A stretch of DNA of 49,169 nucleotides from Syntrophaceae bacterium (lineage in GTDB: Bacteria > Desulfobacterota > Syntrophia > Syntrophales > UBA5619), in assembly GCA_003141195.1 (NCBI GenBank), contig PLLC01000002.1, positions 1 through 49,169 of the forward strand. Reading direction: 5' to 3'. The position numbers and the translations under genes were made by a program. The notes below the pieces were generated by a model. That model ran no database searches and was not told where the DNA came from. It saw only the letters and a program-made list of their open reading frames with translations. This document shows positions 24,868 through 33,255 of this stretch, piece after piece. Every line of letters starts with the position of its first letter. Position 1 is the stretch's first letter.

Positions 24868-26160
24868 TCAGCATTTTGTTGTCTCGCCGACCGTCCCCGG
24901 ACCGCCTTCGCGGCCGAAGCGGCGAACGACAAGATCACGCCGCCGGGGACGGAAGGTCTCGTCCGCCTTCTCCTTTTCCACGACCAGTTTGAAGAGCTTG
25001 AACATCTTGTAGTTCTGGGGTTCCTCCCGGTAAAAGGTCTCCCAGGCGTACGCATGTAGTTCCTGGAGACGCTCCGGACTCATCTGCCGCGGCCGGAAGA
25101 CGACGCGGTCGGCCGTGTAGGCGTCCCAGTCGTAGCTGAGAATCCGCTTTTCCCGCTCGAAATCGTCGAACGTCCGGGTATGGGGAAAGGGGGTGAGCAC
25201 GGTGAACTCGGCCAGATCCAGCTCGATCTCCTGGAGGAAATCGACAAGCCTGCGGATGTCGTCCTCCGTCTGGTCGTCCAGTCCCAGCAGAACCGTCCCC
25301 TCCACGGCGATGCCATGGTCGTGATACCGCTTCACCCGGTTGCGGATGTGGTCCGAGGTGTCGAAGACGGCCTGGTAGACGTACCAGGCCCCGGCCCGGG
25401 CAGCCAGGTCGAGGACCTCGTCATCCTCCTCGATGGGATGGCAGCACCACTTCTTTTTCAGGGAGATCATCTCGCGGAAGAGTTCGATCTCCCACTTGCG
25501 GTCCTGGGCCAGGGAGTTGTCCACGATGAACAGGCGGTTGTTGTCGATCGCGGCCATCTCCGCGATCACCCGATCCACGGGTCGTGGACGAAAGCGCCTT
25601 CCCCCGAGGTAGCTGACACAGCAGGGGTAGCAGTTGAACCGGCAGCCCCGTGAGGCATGCACGAGGTCCACCATCTGGATCCCCTTGTAATTGTAGAAAT
25701 CCCGCTTCAGGATGTCGCGTCGGGCGGGACCGATGATCTCCGGCGGCGGCGGTGCGGCGAAGAAGTCGTAGACGGGCTTGAGGCAGTCCTGCCGCCAGTC
25801 GGCAAAGATCTCATCCATCCGACCCTCGGCCTCGCCCAGGAAAACGGCGTCGGCGTGCTGCCTTGTCTCCTCGGCATGGAGCATCGTTCCGATCCCCCCG
25901 CAGATCACCCTGACGCCCCGGCTCCGGTAGTGATCCGCGATCTCCCAACCCCGCTTCACCTGACAGGTCAGCATCATGGAGATGCCGACAAAATCGACGT
26001 CGTCAGAAGTAGGAAGGGATTCCACGTTCTCGTCGATGAACTCCACCTCCCAATCCGGCGGCAGGGTCGCGGCAAAGACCACCGGGCCATGCGGGGGCAG
26101 ATGGAATTCCGTCTGCCGCTCCAGCTTCTGCCAGCGGGGATAGATGAGGCGAAATTTCAT
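24868..26160 (-). CDS. B12-binding domain radical SAM protein (first)
   Basis: Radical SAM enzyme of 430 residues with an N-terminal cobalamin-binding-type Rossmann domain (about 1-130, VGISMMLTCQ and ICGGIGTMLHAEE). The cluster motif is CRFNCYPC (Cys 173, 177, 180). Class B radical SAM enzymes of this type methylate unactivated carbons or perform ring chemistry on lipids, hopanoids, porphyrins and antibiotics. The substrate is unknown; its position between the DUF3261 and ammonia-lyase genes points to the polyene or lipid product. It is ATGA-coupled to the DUF3261 gene upstream. It is not a close duplicate of the second radical SAM protein at 42909-44345. Confidence 0.86.
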   Translation of the reverse strand: MKFRLIYPRWQKLERQTEFHLPPHGPVVFAATLPPDWEVEFIDENVESLPTSDDVDFVGISMMLTCQVKRGWEIADHYRSRGVRVICGGIGTMLHAEETRQHADAVFLGEAEGRMDEIFADWRQDCLKPVYDFFAAPPPPEIIGPARRDILKRDFYNYKGIQMVDLVHASRGCRFNCYPCCVSYLGGRRFRPRPVDRVIAEMAAIDNNRLFIVDNSLAQDRKWEIELFREMISLKKKWCCHPIEEDDEVLDLAARAGAWYVYQAVFDTSDHIRNRVKRYHDHGIAVEGTVLLGLDDQTEDDIRRLVDFLQEIELDLAEFTVLTPFPHTRTFDDFEREKRILSYDWDAYTADRVVFRPRQMSPERLQELHAYAWETFYREEPQNYKMFKLFKLVVEKEKADETFRPRRRDLVVRRFGREGGPGTVGETTKC

Positions 26161-26900
26161 GGAATCCTTTTCCCTTTCTCACTTCCGCTCCCGGGGCCGG
26201 AAGGTTGCCCGCCGGGGAGCGTCGCCGCCGGCGCCGGCCCGGAATCGTTGTCCAGAGCCTCGCTTTCCAGAAGCCTGAGCTTCAGCGTGTAAGGCGGCCA
26301 GCCTCCCCGGATCGTAAGCGTTTCGGCCAGGCCGGGCCTCTGCGGGAGGGCCATTTTTACCCTTTTTCGGACCTCCTGTCCAGTCCCATAAAGGCGGATC
26401 TCCAGGTCGCCGTCCCTGAGCGTCATGACCTCCACCAGCCGCCCATCGGCGCGTTCGAAGCGGCAGACCAGGGCGCCCTCTTCCCCCTCTCCCCAGGCCG
26501 CCGGCTCCCCTCCGGGTGAGAAAAAGGCCAGACGGATATCTTCTGCAAGAGCTGCTGCAAATGCCGGCGCGTCGAAGGGCGGCACGGCCCGGTGGACGGT
26601 CAGCGTCTCCCCCGCTTCCAAGTCGAACAGCACCCACCCCTCAATGGTCATGAGCGCCGTCCGGAAACCCCGTGTCCGGGGATCGGCCACCAGAACCCCG
26701 ACGGCCGTCCCCTTCGTGCCATCGGGCATGACCGTTTCCAGCTCGTGAACGAGACGGTAGCTCCCCGGCAGAAAAGGGCGCCGGCACTCCTCCAGCACGG
26801 AGGTTTTCCGGGCCGGGTCGAGGGGGATCAGGGGCTTCAATCCCGTGCAGGCGTTGACGGTCAGGAGCAGCAAGAGAAGCAGGGCAAGATGGCGTAGCAT
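26157..26900 (-). CDS. DUF3261 outer-membrane lipoprotein (ApeN-like)
   Basis: The 247-residue protein has a classic lipoprotein signal (MLRHLALLLLLLLTVNAC, lipobox VNAC, Cys 18) and a DUF3261 domain. DUF3261 proteins travel with LolA-like and MMPL proteins in aryl polyene loci and are thought to receive the lipid at the outer membrane, by analogy with LolB. The C-terminal 30 residues are Gly/Pro/Ser-rich and look disordered. ATG at 26900 lies 5 nt after the LolA-like stop. The long open frame upstream of this ATG is an antisense-type artefact and is excluded. Confidence 0.84.
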   Translation of the reverse strand: MLRHLALLLLLLLTVNACTGLKPLIPLDPARKTSVLEECRRPFLPGSYRLVHELETVMPDGTKGTAVGVLVADPRTRGFRTALMTIEGWVLFDLEAGETLTVHRAVPPFDAPAFAAALAEDIRLAFFSPGGEPAAWGEGEEGALVCRFERADGRLVEVMTLRDGDLEIRLYGTGQEVRKRVKMALPQRPGLAETLTIRGGWPPYTLKLRLLESEALDNDSGPAPAATLPGGQPSGPGSGSEKGKRIP

Positions 26901-26905
26901 CGCGT

Positions 26906-27670
26906 TTATTCCACGTTCACAAACAGGGAAGCGGGCAAAGGCCGATTGGTCCGGACCTGGCTGAAACTTAGATCGGTGAAGCTGCGTTCGTCCTCCACCA
27001 GCCGGACGCCCTTCATCACGCCGGCCTGCTCCCGGGAAAGGGTCAGTTCGATCCGCCGGATCATCTTGCCCCAGGATGGTTCCCGGGGAACGAGCGTCAC
27101 CCGCGGCTCCGGATCGGTCGACAGCGAGGCCTGAAAATGGGGATCGGCGTCGAATCGGCCCTGCTGCCAGTTCGCGATCTCCTCCAGGACCACCCGCATG
27201 GCGGTCAGTGAGGCGCCGGCATCCTCGCGCCAGCCGCCCGGATCCCGGAGGTAGCGCTTCACGGCGCCGTTGTTCATGATCAGGACGCTCCGGACGGGAC
27301 GGTCGTATTCCCAGCGGAGCTGCGCGGGGGCCTGGTAGAAAAACCGGCCCTCGGAGACAAACGGCCTGGAGAGCATCGGCAGGGTCTTTTTCTGCACGAA
27401 GCGGGCCTCGACGGAGGTGATCCGGCGGGAGGCCTCGCGGAGCCCTTCCCAGCTGTCGGCCCAGGCAATGACGAGGGGCAGCAGAAAGAGCAGCGCGAAC
27501 AGAGGGACGACAGAACAACGCAGTAGTTTGATTTTACTCCGGGAACGAGATAGGTCGAAGTCGTCATTCCCGCGAAAGTGGGAATCCAGAATCGGACTGG
27601 ATGCCGGATCAAGTCCGGCATGACAATTTTTAACATGTTTACTTGCCGGAGCCATAACGACTGTCTTCAT
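26906..27670 (-). CDS. LolA-like outer-membrane lipoprotein carrier (ApeL-like)
   Basis: Periplasmic lipid carrier of 254 residues as read. A hydrophobic signal segment (about 51-70, VVPLFALLFLLPLVIAWA) precedes a LolA-fold domain (TSVEARFVQKKTLPMLSRP, LRWEYDRPVRSVLIMNNG). LolA-like proteins in aryl polyene loci are believed to ferry the product from the MMPL exporter across the periplasm. The N-terminus is odd: residues 15-36 (CHAGLDPASSPILDSHFRGN and flanks) are the translation of the palindromic repeat at 27563-27624, inserted in frame between the start codon and the signal peptide. No ATG, GTG or TTG lies in frame after the repeat and before the signal, so the true start is uncertain. FabG ends 2 nt upstream. 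Confidence 0.8.
   Translation of the reverse strand: MKTVVMAPASKHVKNCHAGLDPASSPILDSHFRGNDDFDLSRSRSKIKLLRCSVVPLFALLFLLPLVIAWADSWEGLREASRRITSVEARFVQKKTLPMLSRPFVSEGRFFYQAPAQLRWEYDRPVRSVLIMNNGAVKRYLRDPGGWREDAGASLTAMRVVLEEIANWQQGRFDADPHFQASLSTDPEPRVTLVPREPSWGKMIRRIELTLSREQAGVMKGVRLVEDERSFTDLSFSQVRTNRPLPASLFVNVE
27563..27624. repeat. Bipartite palindromic repeat inside the LolA-like gene
   Basis: Two hairpins, ATTCCCGC..GTGGGAAT and TGCCGGA..TCCGGCA, are bounded by GTCAT and ATGAC. One half matches the repeat at 32-56. This belongs to the widely dispersed bacterial repeat whose translation contains the peptide HAGLDPAS. Confidence 0.85.
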
Positions 27671-27672
27671 GC

Positions 27673-28401
27673 TTAGAACATCCCCCCGTTCACGGAGATG
27701 ACCTGCCCGGTGATGTAGGAGGCATCGTCGGAGCAGAGAAAGCGGACCACCTTCGCCACCTCCTCGGGCCGGCCGATCCGCCCCATCGGGATCATCTGCT
27801 TGATGTGTTCCATCGGGGCGTCCCGGATCATGTCCGTGTCGACCAACCCCGGCGCCACGACGTTCACCCGGACCCCGAGCCGGGCCACCTCAGAACTTAG
27901 GACGCGGCTGGCGGCGATGAGACCGGCCTTCGCCGCGGCGTAATTGGCCTGCCCCCGGTTGCCGACCAGGGCCGAAACGGACGACAGCGAGACGATGGAC
28001 CCGCTTTTTCGGCGCAGCATTTTGCGCAGGACCGGCTTGGTCATGTTGAAGAATCCGTGGAGGGTCGTATCGATCACCGCGTTCCAGTCCCTCCGGGACA
28101 TCATCAGGAAAAGACCGTCCGCCGTCACCCCGGCGTTGTTCACCAGCACATCGATCCGCTCCAGCCGCCCCACAAGGTCGTTGACCGCGCCTTCCGCCTC
28201 GGCGGCGTTGCCGACATCGAACTTCACCGCCTCACCATGGCCGCCGGCCTCCCGGATCAGCCGCAGCGTCTCCGCCGCCGCCTCGTCGTTGGCCTTATAA
28301 GTGATTACCATTCGATACCCATGCGCGGCCAGATCGACGGCGATGGCCCGGCCGATCCCGCGGCTACCGCCCGTAACGATGGCAATCTGTTGTTCACTCA
28401 T
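27673..28401 (-). CDS. 3-oxoacyl-ACP reductase (FabG/ApeQ-like)
   Basis: Short-chain dehydrogenase of 242 residues reducing 3-oxoacyl-ACP with NADPH. It shows the nucleotide motif TGGSRGIG (10-17), NNAG (88-91) and a complete Ser141-Tyr154-Lys158 catalytic set, ending with the FabG-type ITGQVISVNGGMF. It is the only ketoreductase in the window, so it probably serves all chain-extension cycles of the locus. ATG at 28401 has AGAGGG upstream. It lies between the acyl-CoA ligase (29 nt gap) and the LolA-like gene (2 nt gap). Confidence 0.92.
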   Translation of the reverse strand: MSEQQIAIVTGGSRGIGRAIAVDLAAHGYRMVITYKANDEAAAETLRLIREAGGHGEAVKFDVGNAAEAEGAVNDLVGRLERIDVLVNNAGVTADGLFLMMSRRDWNAVIDTTLHGFFNMTKPVLRKMLRRKSGSIVSLSSVSALVGNRGQANYAAAKAGLIAASRVLSSEVARLGVRVNVVAPGLVDTDMIRDAPMEHIKQMIPMGRIGRPEEVAKVVRFLCSDDASYITGQVISVNGGMF

Positions 28402-28430
28402 GATTCCCTCTCCCTGTGTTTTCCCGGCGT

Positions 28431-29948
28431 TTACGACAACCGTTCCTTCATCTCCTTCTTCAGGATCTTGCCTGCGGAATTGCGGGGGAAATCCTCGACG
28501 AAGACGATCTTCTTGGGAAGTTTGAAAAGGGCGATCCGGTCCCGGATGGCCGCGAGCAGCGCCTCTTCGGTTAGTTGCGTCCCGTCCTTGAGCAGCACAA
28601 AGGCGGCCACGACCTCCCCCTTTTTCCGGTCCGGCATCCCGACGACGGCCGCCTCCCGCACCTCCGGCAGGGCCTGGATGACCCGTTCCACCTCGGCCGG
28701 GTAGATGTTTTCCCCGGAGCTGATGATCATCTCCACCTTGCGGCCGACGATGGTAATGAATCCCTCCTCATCCCGCTGTCCCATATCCCCCGTGTGAAAC
28801 CATCCGCCCCGCATCGCCTCTTCCGTCTCGGCGGGTTTTTTCCAGTAACCGGCGAAGACGTTGGGCCCCTTGACGATGATCTCCCCCGCCTCGCCGGGTG
28901 CCACGTCCCGGTCCTGCTCATCCACGATCCTAAGCTCGACGTGGAGCACCTCCTTGCCCACGGAACCGGCCTTCCGGATCGAATCCTCGAGATCCAGGGA
29001 GGTGAGACGGAAGGTCTCCGTCATCCCATATCCCTGGGCAAAGAAGATCCCCTTCTCCTCCTGGTATTTGCGGATCACCGGCAGGGGCATGGGCGCCCCG
29101 CCGGCGATGAAGAAATGGATGTGGGAAAAATCCGCCTTCTCCCATTCCTCGGTCCGGGTAAGGAGCTGGAACATGACGGGCACGGCAAACATGTAATTGA
29201 TCTTCTCCCGGCAGATGAGGCCGATCACCTCGGCGGCGTTGTAGAACCCCTTGAGGACGAGGGAGCCGCCCGCATAGAGGATCGGCAGGGCCGAGGCGCC
29301 GAGGGCGCCGATGTGGAACAGGGGGGCTACGACGAGAGATTTGTAGGAGCGGTTGATCCCGCAACCGATCACCGTGTTGATCGAACCGAACAGGACATTG
29401 CCGTGCGTCAGCACCGCCCCCTTGGGATCCCCCGTCGTCCCGGAGGTGTACATGATGAACAGGGGATCGACGAGCGTAATCTCTTCCCGTGGGAGCGGTT
29501 CCGCGACCGGAAAGGGGGCAACGGCTTCCACGAGAAGGGGATCGTCTCCGGCAGCTCCGCCGTGACGGAAGCAGTGCGGCAGCCCCGGCAGGAAGGCCTT
29601 CACCTCCCCGACCTTGGCGGTAAAGTCCGCCGAATAGACGAGAACCCGGGGGGCGCTGTCCCGAAAGATGTATGCGAGCTCCGGCACGGCCAGGCGAAAA
29701 TTGACGGGCACCATGATCGCCCCCGTCTTGGCGCATGCGAAAAATATCTCCAGAAACTCCGATGCGTTGGTCATCAGAACGGCCACCCGTTCACCCTTGC
29801 CGACCCCCCAAGCCGTCAGCGCGTGGGCCATGCGGTTCACCCGCTCGTTGAACTCGCGATTCGTGAAGGAGCGCGCTTCCTCCTCCTTCAGGAACAACCC
29901 CTTCGGATAGATCGCCGCCCGCTTGAAAATCCATTCCCCGACATTCAT
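28431..29948 (-). CDS. AMP-forming acyl-CoA (or aryl-CoA) ligase
   Basis: ANL-superfamily adenylating enzyme of 505 residues that activates a carboxylic acid with ATP and transfers it to CoA or an acyl carrier protein. Visible are the P-loop MYTSGTTGDPKGA (about 166-178), QGYGMTE, GWFHTGDMGQRDEEGFI and the catalytic lysine region PRNSAGKILKKE near the C-terminus. It opens the left-half operon; GAGG is spaced 7 nt from ATG at 29948 and a strong promoter lies at 30192-30220. With the ammonia-lyase five genes downstream, activation of cinnamate or coumarate is plausible, but fatty-acid activation cannot be excluded. Confidence 0.9.
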   Translation of the reverse strand: MNVGEWIFKRAAIYPKGLFLKEEEARSFTNREFNERVNRMAHALTAWGVGKGERVAVLMTNASEFLEIFFACAKTGAIMVPVNFRLAVPELAYIFRDSAPRVLVYSADFTAKVGEVKAFLPGLPHCFRHGGAAGDDPLLVEAVAPFPVAEPLPREEITLVDPLFIMYTSGTTGDPKGAVLTHGNVLFGSINTVIGCGINRSYKSLVVAPLFHIGALGASALPILYAGGSLVLKGFYNAAEVIGLICREKINYMFAVPVMFQLLTRTEEWEKADFSHIHFFIAGGAPMPLPVIRKYQEEKGIFFAQGYGMTETFRLTSLDLEDSIRKAGSVGKEVLHVELRIVDEQDRDVAPGEAGEIIVKGPNVFAGYWKKPAETEEAMRGGWFHTGDMGQRDEEGFITIVGRKVEMIISSGENIYPAEVERVIQALPEVREAAVVGMPDRKKGEVVAAFVLLKDGTQLTEEALLAAIRDRIALFKLPKKIVFVEDFPRNSAGKILKKEMKERLS

Positions 29949-30191
29949 CCCGTCACCTCAATCAAAATCCACTGAATGTTTCCCATACCCCTTGTTCAGG
30001 GCGATCGCCCCTGCCTTTCTCATGGGCATCGGAAATGACGCTCCTCCTTTTGAAATCCGAACCTCATTTTTCGCCCAGTAAAATACTCTCATCAGGCACT
30101 TGAGCCCCATCTTTTCCATGCAGGCGGGAAATATGCGGTGCTGCTCAATTAATTGATAATTATTGATAAGGTCTCGCTTTTCTGCTGGGCA

Positions 30192-30220
30192 AGGATACGA
30201 AGGCGGGCCTCGTTTGTCAA
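30192..30220 (-). promoter_or_regulatory. Sigma70-type promoter of the left-half lipid operon
   Basis: On the minus strand a perfect TTGACA (30220-30215), a 17-nt spacer and TATCCT (30197-30192, 4/6) predict transcription from about 30185 into the ligase gene at 29948, leaving a 5' leader of roughly 235 nt. Confidence 0.7.
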
Positions 30221-30294
30221 GGCGATTTTATTGCAGCGTAGTATCGAGATATGGGGCGATTTAAGTTTGAGGCCGCCTCCCGAAGGAGCTCACC

Positions 30295-30369
30295 ATGCCC
30301 ATGAATGAAAGACGACCATTCTCCTCTTCGCGCAAATGGAGCTGCCTCCTCTGGAGAACATTTCGGTAA
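30295..30369 (+). CDS. Candidate 24-residue small ORF
   Basis: ATG at 30295 follows AAGGAG at 6-nt spacing and reads 24 codons (MPMNERRPFSSSRKWSCLLW and four more residues) to TAA. It is divergent from the ligase operon and lies just beyond that operon's promoter; an imperfect TTGTCA / TAGTAT pair with 19-nt spacing precedes it. There is no recognisable family; it may be a chance frame. Confidence 0.22.
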   Translation: MPMNERRPFSSSRKWSCLLWRTFR

Positions 30370-30512
30370 TCCCTTGACAACACCTACTAACAAACGAAAT
30401 CAAGGCGGTTAAAGTTTATCGATTACCGATGGAAATAAGCGATAGCCGCTCCCCGAATTTCACCACCCGTTTTTGATGGCAGGACCGGCGGAAATAGCGG
30501 CAATAATTTAAA

Positions 30513-31253
30513 TCAATAGAAAAAAACGAGCAGTATAAGTAAAATAACAATGACATGCGCGGCATAAATACCAATTGTGTGTCGATGGTAGAATTCAAAT
30601 GCTTTTTGAATACGCTTAAGCCCGCCTAACAAGCGCCGGATTAGCACAAGTGTGGGATACTTGTAATTATCCGAGGTAAAATTATTTTGAAATGCGCACA
30701 TAGGATAAATTGCATAGACATCATCAGTCAGCGGCCGAAATAGAATGTCGTTAACAATGCCCTGCCAGGGCTCATATGCTAAAGTTTCCGCATAATGCCG
30801 ATTTAAAGCGTAGGCATGGCTCAGACTCTGGTAACGAACTTTCTGTACGCACGGATTAGTAGTTTTACGGCTGGAGCGAATTAAAGCTCCGAGAAACAAA
30901 ACTTTCCATTCCGGATGTTGTCTCAAAAATCCAGTGCAACTTCTTAACCGTTGTGGATCAAAGCGGTCAAATTCTACATCGTCTTCAAAAACAACGATAT
31001 TTCTCGCACCTGCCTCCAACCCTTTACGCAGGCACATCATGTGGGATTCATACACTCCCTGCTCAATATTGTACGGATGACGTTCATCAATTACGAACTC
31101 AACTCTATCAGCCAGCCCCACTTTTGAAAATTCTTTGAGCGCCGACTTGCGACGATCTTCACGTTCTTGCAGAGAAATGCAGTACAAACGATCAAAAAAA
31201 TTCCAACCGGAAACCGGATTATTTACGGCAGCGTCTGCATTAACAATATTCAT
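30513..31253 (-). CDS. GT25-family glycosyltransferase with C-terminal membrane anchor
   Basis: The 246-residue protein resembles family GT25 (LPS or capsule glycosyltransferases). It has FDRLYCISLQEREDRR near residue 20, GVYESHMMCLRKGLEAGA, and VVFEDDVEF with the acidic motif near residue 93. The C-terminus ends in a hydrophobic helix (IGIYAAHVIVILLILLVFF). Its codon use and base composition are more AT-rich than the lipid genes on both sides, suggesting separate acquisition. It could glycosylate the locus product or surface polysaccharide; no evidence decides. Confidence 0.8.
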   Translation of the reverse strand: MNIVNADAAVNNPVSGWNFFDRLYCISLQEREDRRKSALKEFSKVGLADRVEFVIDERHPYNIEQGVYESHMMCLRKGLEAGARNIVVFEDDVEFDRFDPQRLRSCTGFLRQHPEWKVLFLGALIRSSRKTTNPCVQKVRYQSLSHAYALNRHYAETLAYEPWQGIVNDILFRPLTDDVYAIYPMCAFQNNFTSDNYKYPTLVLIRRLLGGLKRIQKAFEFYHRHTIGIYAAHVIVILLILLVFFY

Positions 31254-31415
31254 GACCGTCCCTTTCTCGAGCCGAAACCTTTCTTCTTTTTATTGCGGAA
31301 GTAAAAAATGACGTCTTTCGGTCATATTGGATAATTTTCACGCCCATTCTGTAAAACTCAAACTCTCAAAGAGAAATGACTGCATCATCTTGCAGTGGAA
31401 ACGTCCGACAGACTC

Positions 31416-31763
31416 CTAGCGGAGGAGTTTTAGAAAGAGTTTGCCAATGGCATATCTTGTCACGACCCCCATGTAATGGGGGGCGCGGGCGAACCAAGCA
31501 CCGATAAAAAAAACCACGCAGGAAAAACCATAGGTCGTTGGACAGCCGATGATGGCGATCAGGGGCTCGTGCAAATAAACGGCAAGCATGCTCAAGGCGG
31601 TCACGGCCGGCCAGCCGATAATGTAGCTGAATCCCATCAGGATCAGTCCGGCAATCAACTGTGGTGTCAGACGTTCTCGGAATTCCGAGAGATCCGCCGG
31701 ATGCTCAAGGATTCCCCGGATAGATTTCGTTTCGGCAAGGATTCCCGCGATTTTTCGAATCAT
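31416..31763 (-). CDS. Small membrane protein of unknown function
   Basis: I do not recognise the family. The protein has 115 residues: a soluble N-terminal 30 residues, then two or three hydrophobic segments (about 34-48, 50-73 and 76-94). A basic C-terminus ends in YAIGKLFLKLLR. An AGGAAA-type ribosome site precedes ATG at 31763. It lies between the GT25 gene and the MBL-fold gene in the AT-richer stretch. Confidence 0.62.
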   Translation of the reverse strand: MIRKIAGILAETKSIRGILEHPADLSEFRERLTPQLIAGLILMGFSYIIGWPAVTALSMLAVYLHEPLIAIIGCPTTYGFSCVVFFIGAWFARAPHYMGVVTRYAIGKLFLKLLR

Positions 31764-32191
31764 ATAGACAGATCTTTCCTACAAGAGCATGATTACAGTT
31801 GCGGTGGCTTTCTGGACGTATCAGTGCTCATCCTTTCTAGTAGCATAAAAAGTGTAATTCCTGACCAGGAAATGATTGAATTGAGTCAAGTAGACCGGTT
31901 TCTTCTGATGCCACATGCTGAGGTTTGTTTTCTCCTTTTTACCATCTGGTTTCCCGACGTTGTCACAATATTTTAAAAAATGTATCCGTTTGCTCCAGGC
32001 ACCCACATTCAGCAATCAATATTGCCATCATCTTTATCATAATTATTGCGGAAATAACATCAATGATAACGGATTGTAATCCTGCATCTTCGTCAAGATT
32101 GATCATTTATTGACTTCAGAAAGAAAAATGTTTGCTTCTGTCATGGATGAAGTTGTAGATCTCGTTTGAGAAACGTACTACGAATTACCAT
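31764..32191. other. AT-rich intergenic region without genes
   Basis: These 428 nt are the most AT-rich part of the window. Only short overlapping frames without ribosome sites are present, and no repeat or RNA gene was recognised. It presumably holds the promoter for the small membrane protein gene. Confidence 0.5.
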
Positions 32192-33145
32192 CTAAATTCG
32201 GATATATATACCATCCGAGCATTTGATCATGCCTCTTGTGATCAGGTGATCGAGATGTTTTTGAATGGCTTGGGCGTCCCATGCGCGCACCCATTCATCG
32301 ATGAGAAATTTCTTGCCGTAAATCAATCCCATGGAACAAATATCCGCCAAAGGGCGCGGCTCAGCCAGTGCATTCAAGATCGTTTCATCCCGCCTGTCGA
32401 TGATCTCAAGATATCTTTTCAGCCCCGCCTGAAAATCGCTACGAGGTACGATCCCTGCTTCATGGCCGGTTATATATGTTTCCGCATCGAGCTGCGCAAT
32501 CGTCTCCGCCGAATGTATGAAAAGCTCCATATCCCCATCAGCGCCGAAATACCAAGGTCCGAAAGAGGTCAGATCGATATCGCCCGTATACAGGACACCC
32601 TCATCGGGAAAATGGAGACAACAGGTCCCGGCGGAATGGCCCGGCGTTCCGATGATTTCCATTTTTGTGGCACCGAAATCCATCATGTCGCCCCAACCGT
32701 AGGTTCCATCCAGCCTCTCTGTCGAAAGCCACCATTCATGCCGGTTCTGAGGGCTATAGGGGCTCTGGACGCTATCCGGCCGTGAAATTCTGTCAAGCCA
32801 GCCTTGCGCCCATTCATCTCCATAAAAATCCATCATCCCAAGACGTTTCAAAATATTCCGGCGATCCTGAAAGCACTCCCCTTCTATTTCATTCAGATAG
32901 ATCTTGGACTGCCGGAAGAGATAATTATATGCGATATGATCAAAGTGAAAATGCGTGTTGATCACAAGGTCAACATTTACATGATCGCTGACCTGTGTCA
33001 TCAATTCGAGACCTGCGCCGGGATCAATGACGACCTTTATGCCGTCTTGAATCAGGAGGGTATTGCAGAAAGGAAAATGACCCTGGTTCTGTCCTTGAAT
33101 CCATTCAATCTTTCCGAATTTTACACGTTGCATCAAAGGCCCCAT
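32192..33145 (-). CDS. Metallo-beta-lactamase-fold hydrolase
   Basis: MBL-fold protein of 317 residues. It has the metal motif HFHFDH (65-70), the downstream GTPGHSAGTC histidine, YTGDIDL aspartate and ITGHEAG histidine, so the dinuclear site is complete. A C-terminal segment of about 70 residues looks like a winged-helix region, as in MBL hydrolases acting on CoA or ACP thioesters or lactones; the substrate cannot be assigned. It follows the CLF-like gene by 110 nt on the same strand. ATG at 33145 and ATG at 33133 are both possible. Composition is intermediate between the AT-rich stretch and the lipid genes. Confidence 0.83.
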   Translation of the reverse strand: MGPLMQRVKFGKIEWIQGQNQGHFPFCNTLLIQDGIKVVIDPGAGLELMTQVSDHVNVDLVINTHFHFDHIAYNYLFRQSKIYLNEIEGECFQDRRNILKRLGMMDFYGDEWAQGWLDRISRPDSVQSPYSPQNRHEWWLSTERLDGTYGWGDMMDFGATKMEIIGTPGHSAGTCCLHFPDEGVLYTGDIDLTSFGPWYFGADGDMELFIHSAETIAQLDAETYITGHEAGIVPRSDFQAGLKRYLEIIDRRDETILNALAEPRPLADICSMGLIYGKKFLIDEWVRAWDAQAIQKHLDHLITRGMIKCSDGIYIRI

Positions 33146-33255
33146 TTCTGATGTTTCCTTTGTCGAGGAACCTCCTGAATACGTTATGATGGAAGATGGC
33201 CTCTACCCTAAAGGGCACGAGCAGCTTTTTCATCTCCGGAGGCGGGCCTTGAGTG

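Larger units (their letters stand above)
29949..30512. other. AT-richer intergenic region with left-half operon promoter
   Basis: These 564 nt hold the minus-strand promoter at 30192-30220 and a plus-strand candidate small ORF (30295-30369). Nothing else is convincing. Base composition drops visibly relative to the flanking lipid genes, and this continues to about 33.1 kb. Confidence 0.5.

Noticed and set aside
26901-27518. N-terminal extension of the DUF3261 frame
   Set aside because: It is the alternative frame of the LolA-like gene. The lipoprotein signal begins at ATG 26900.
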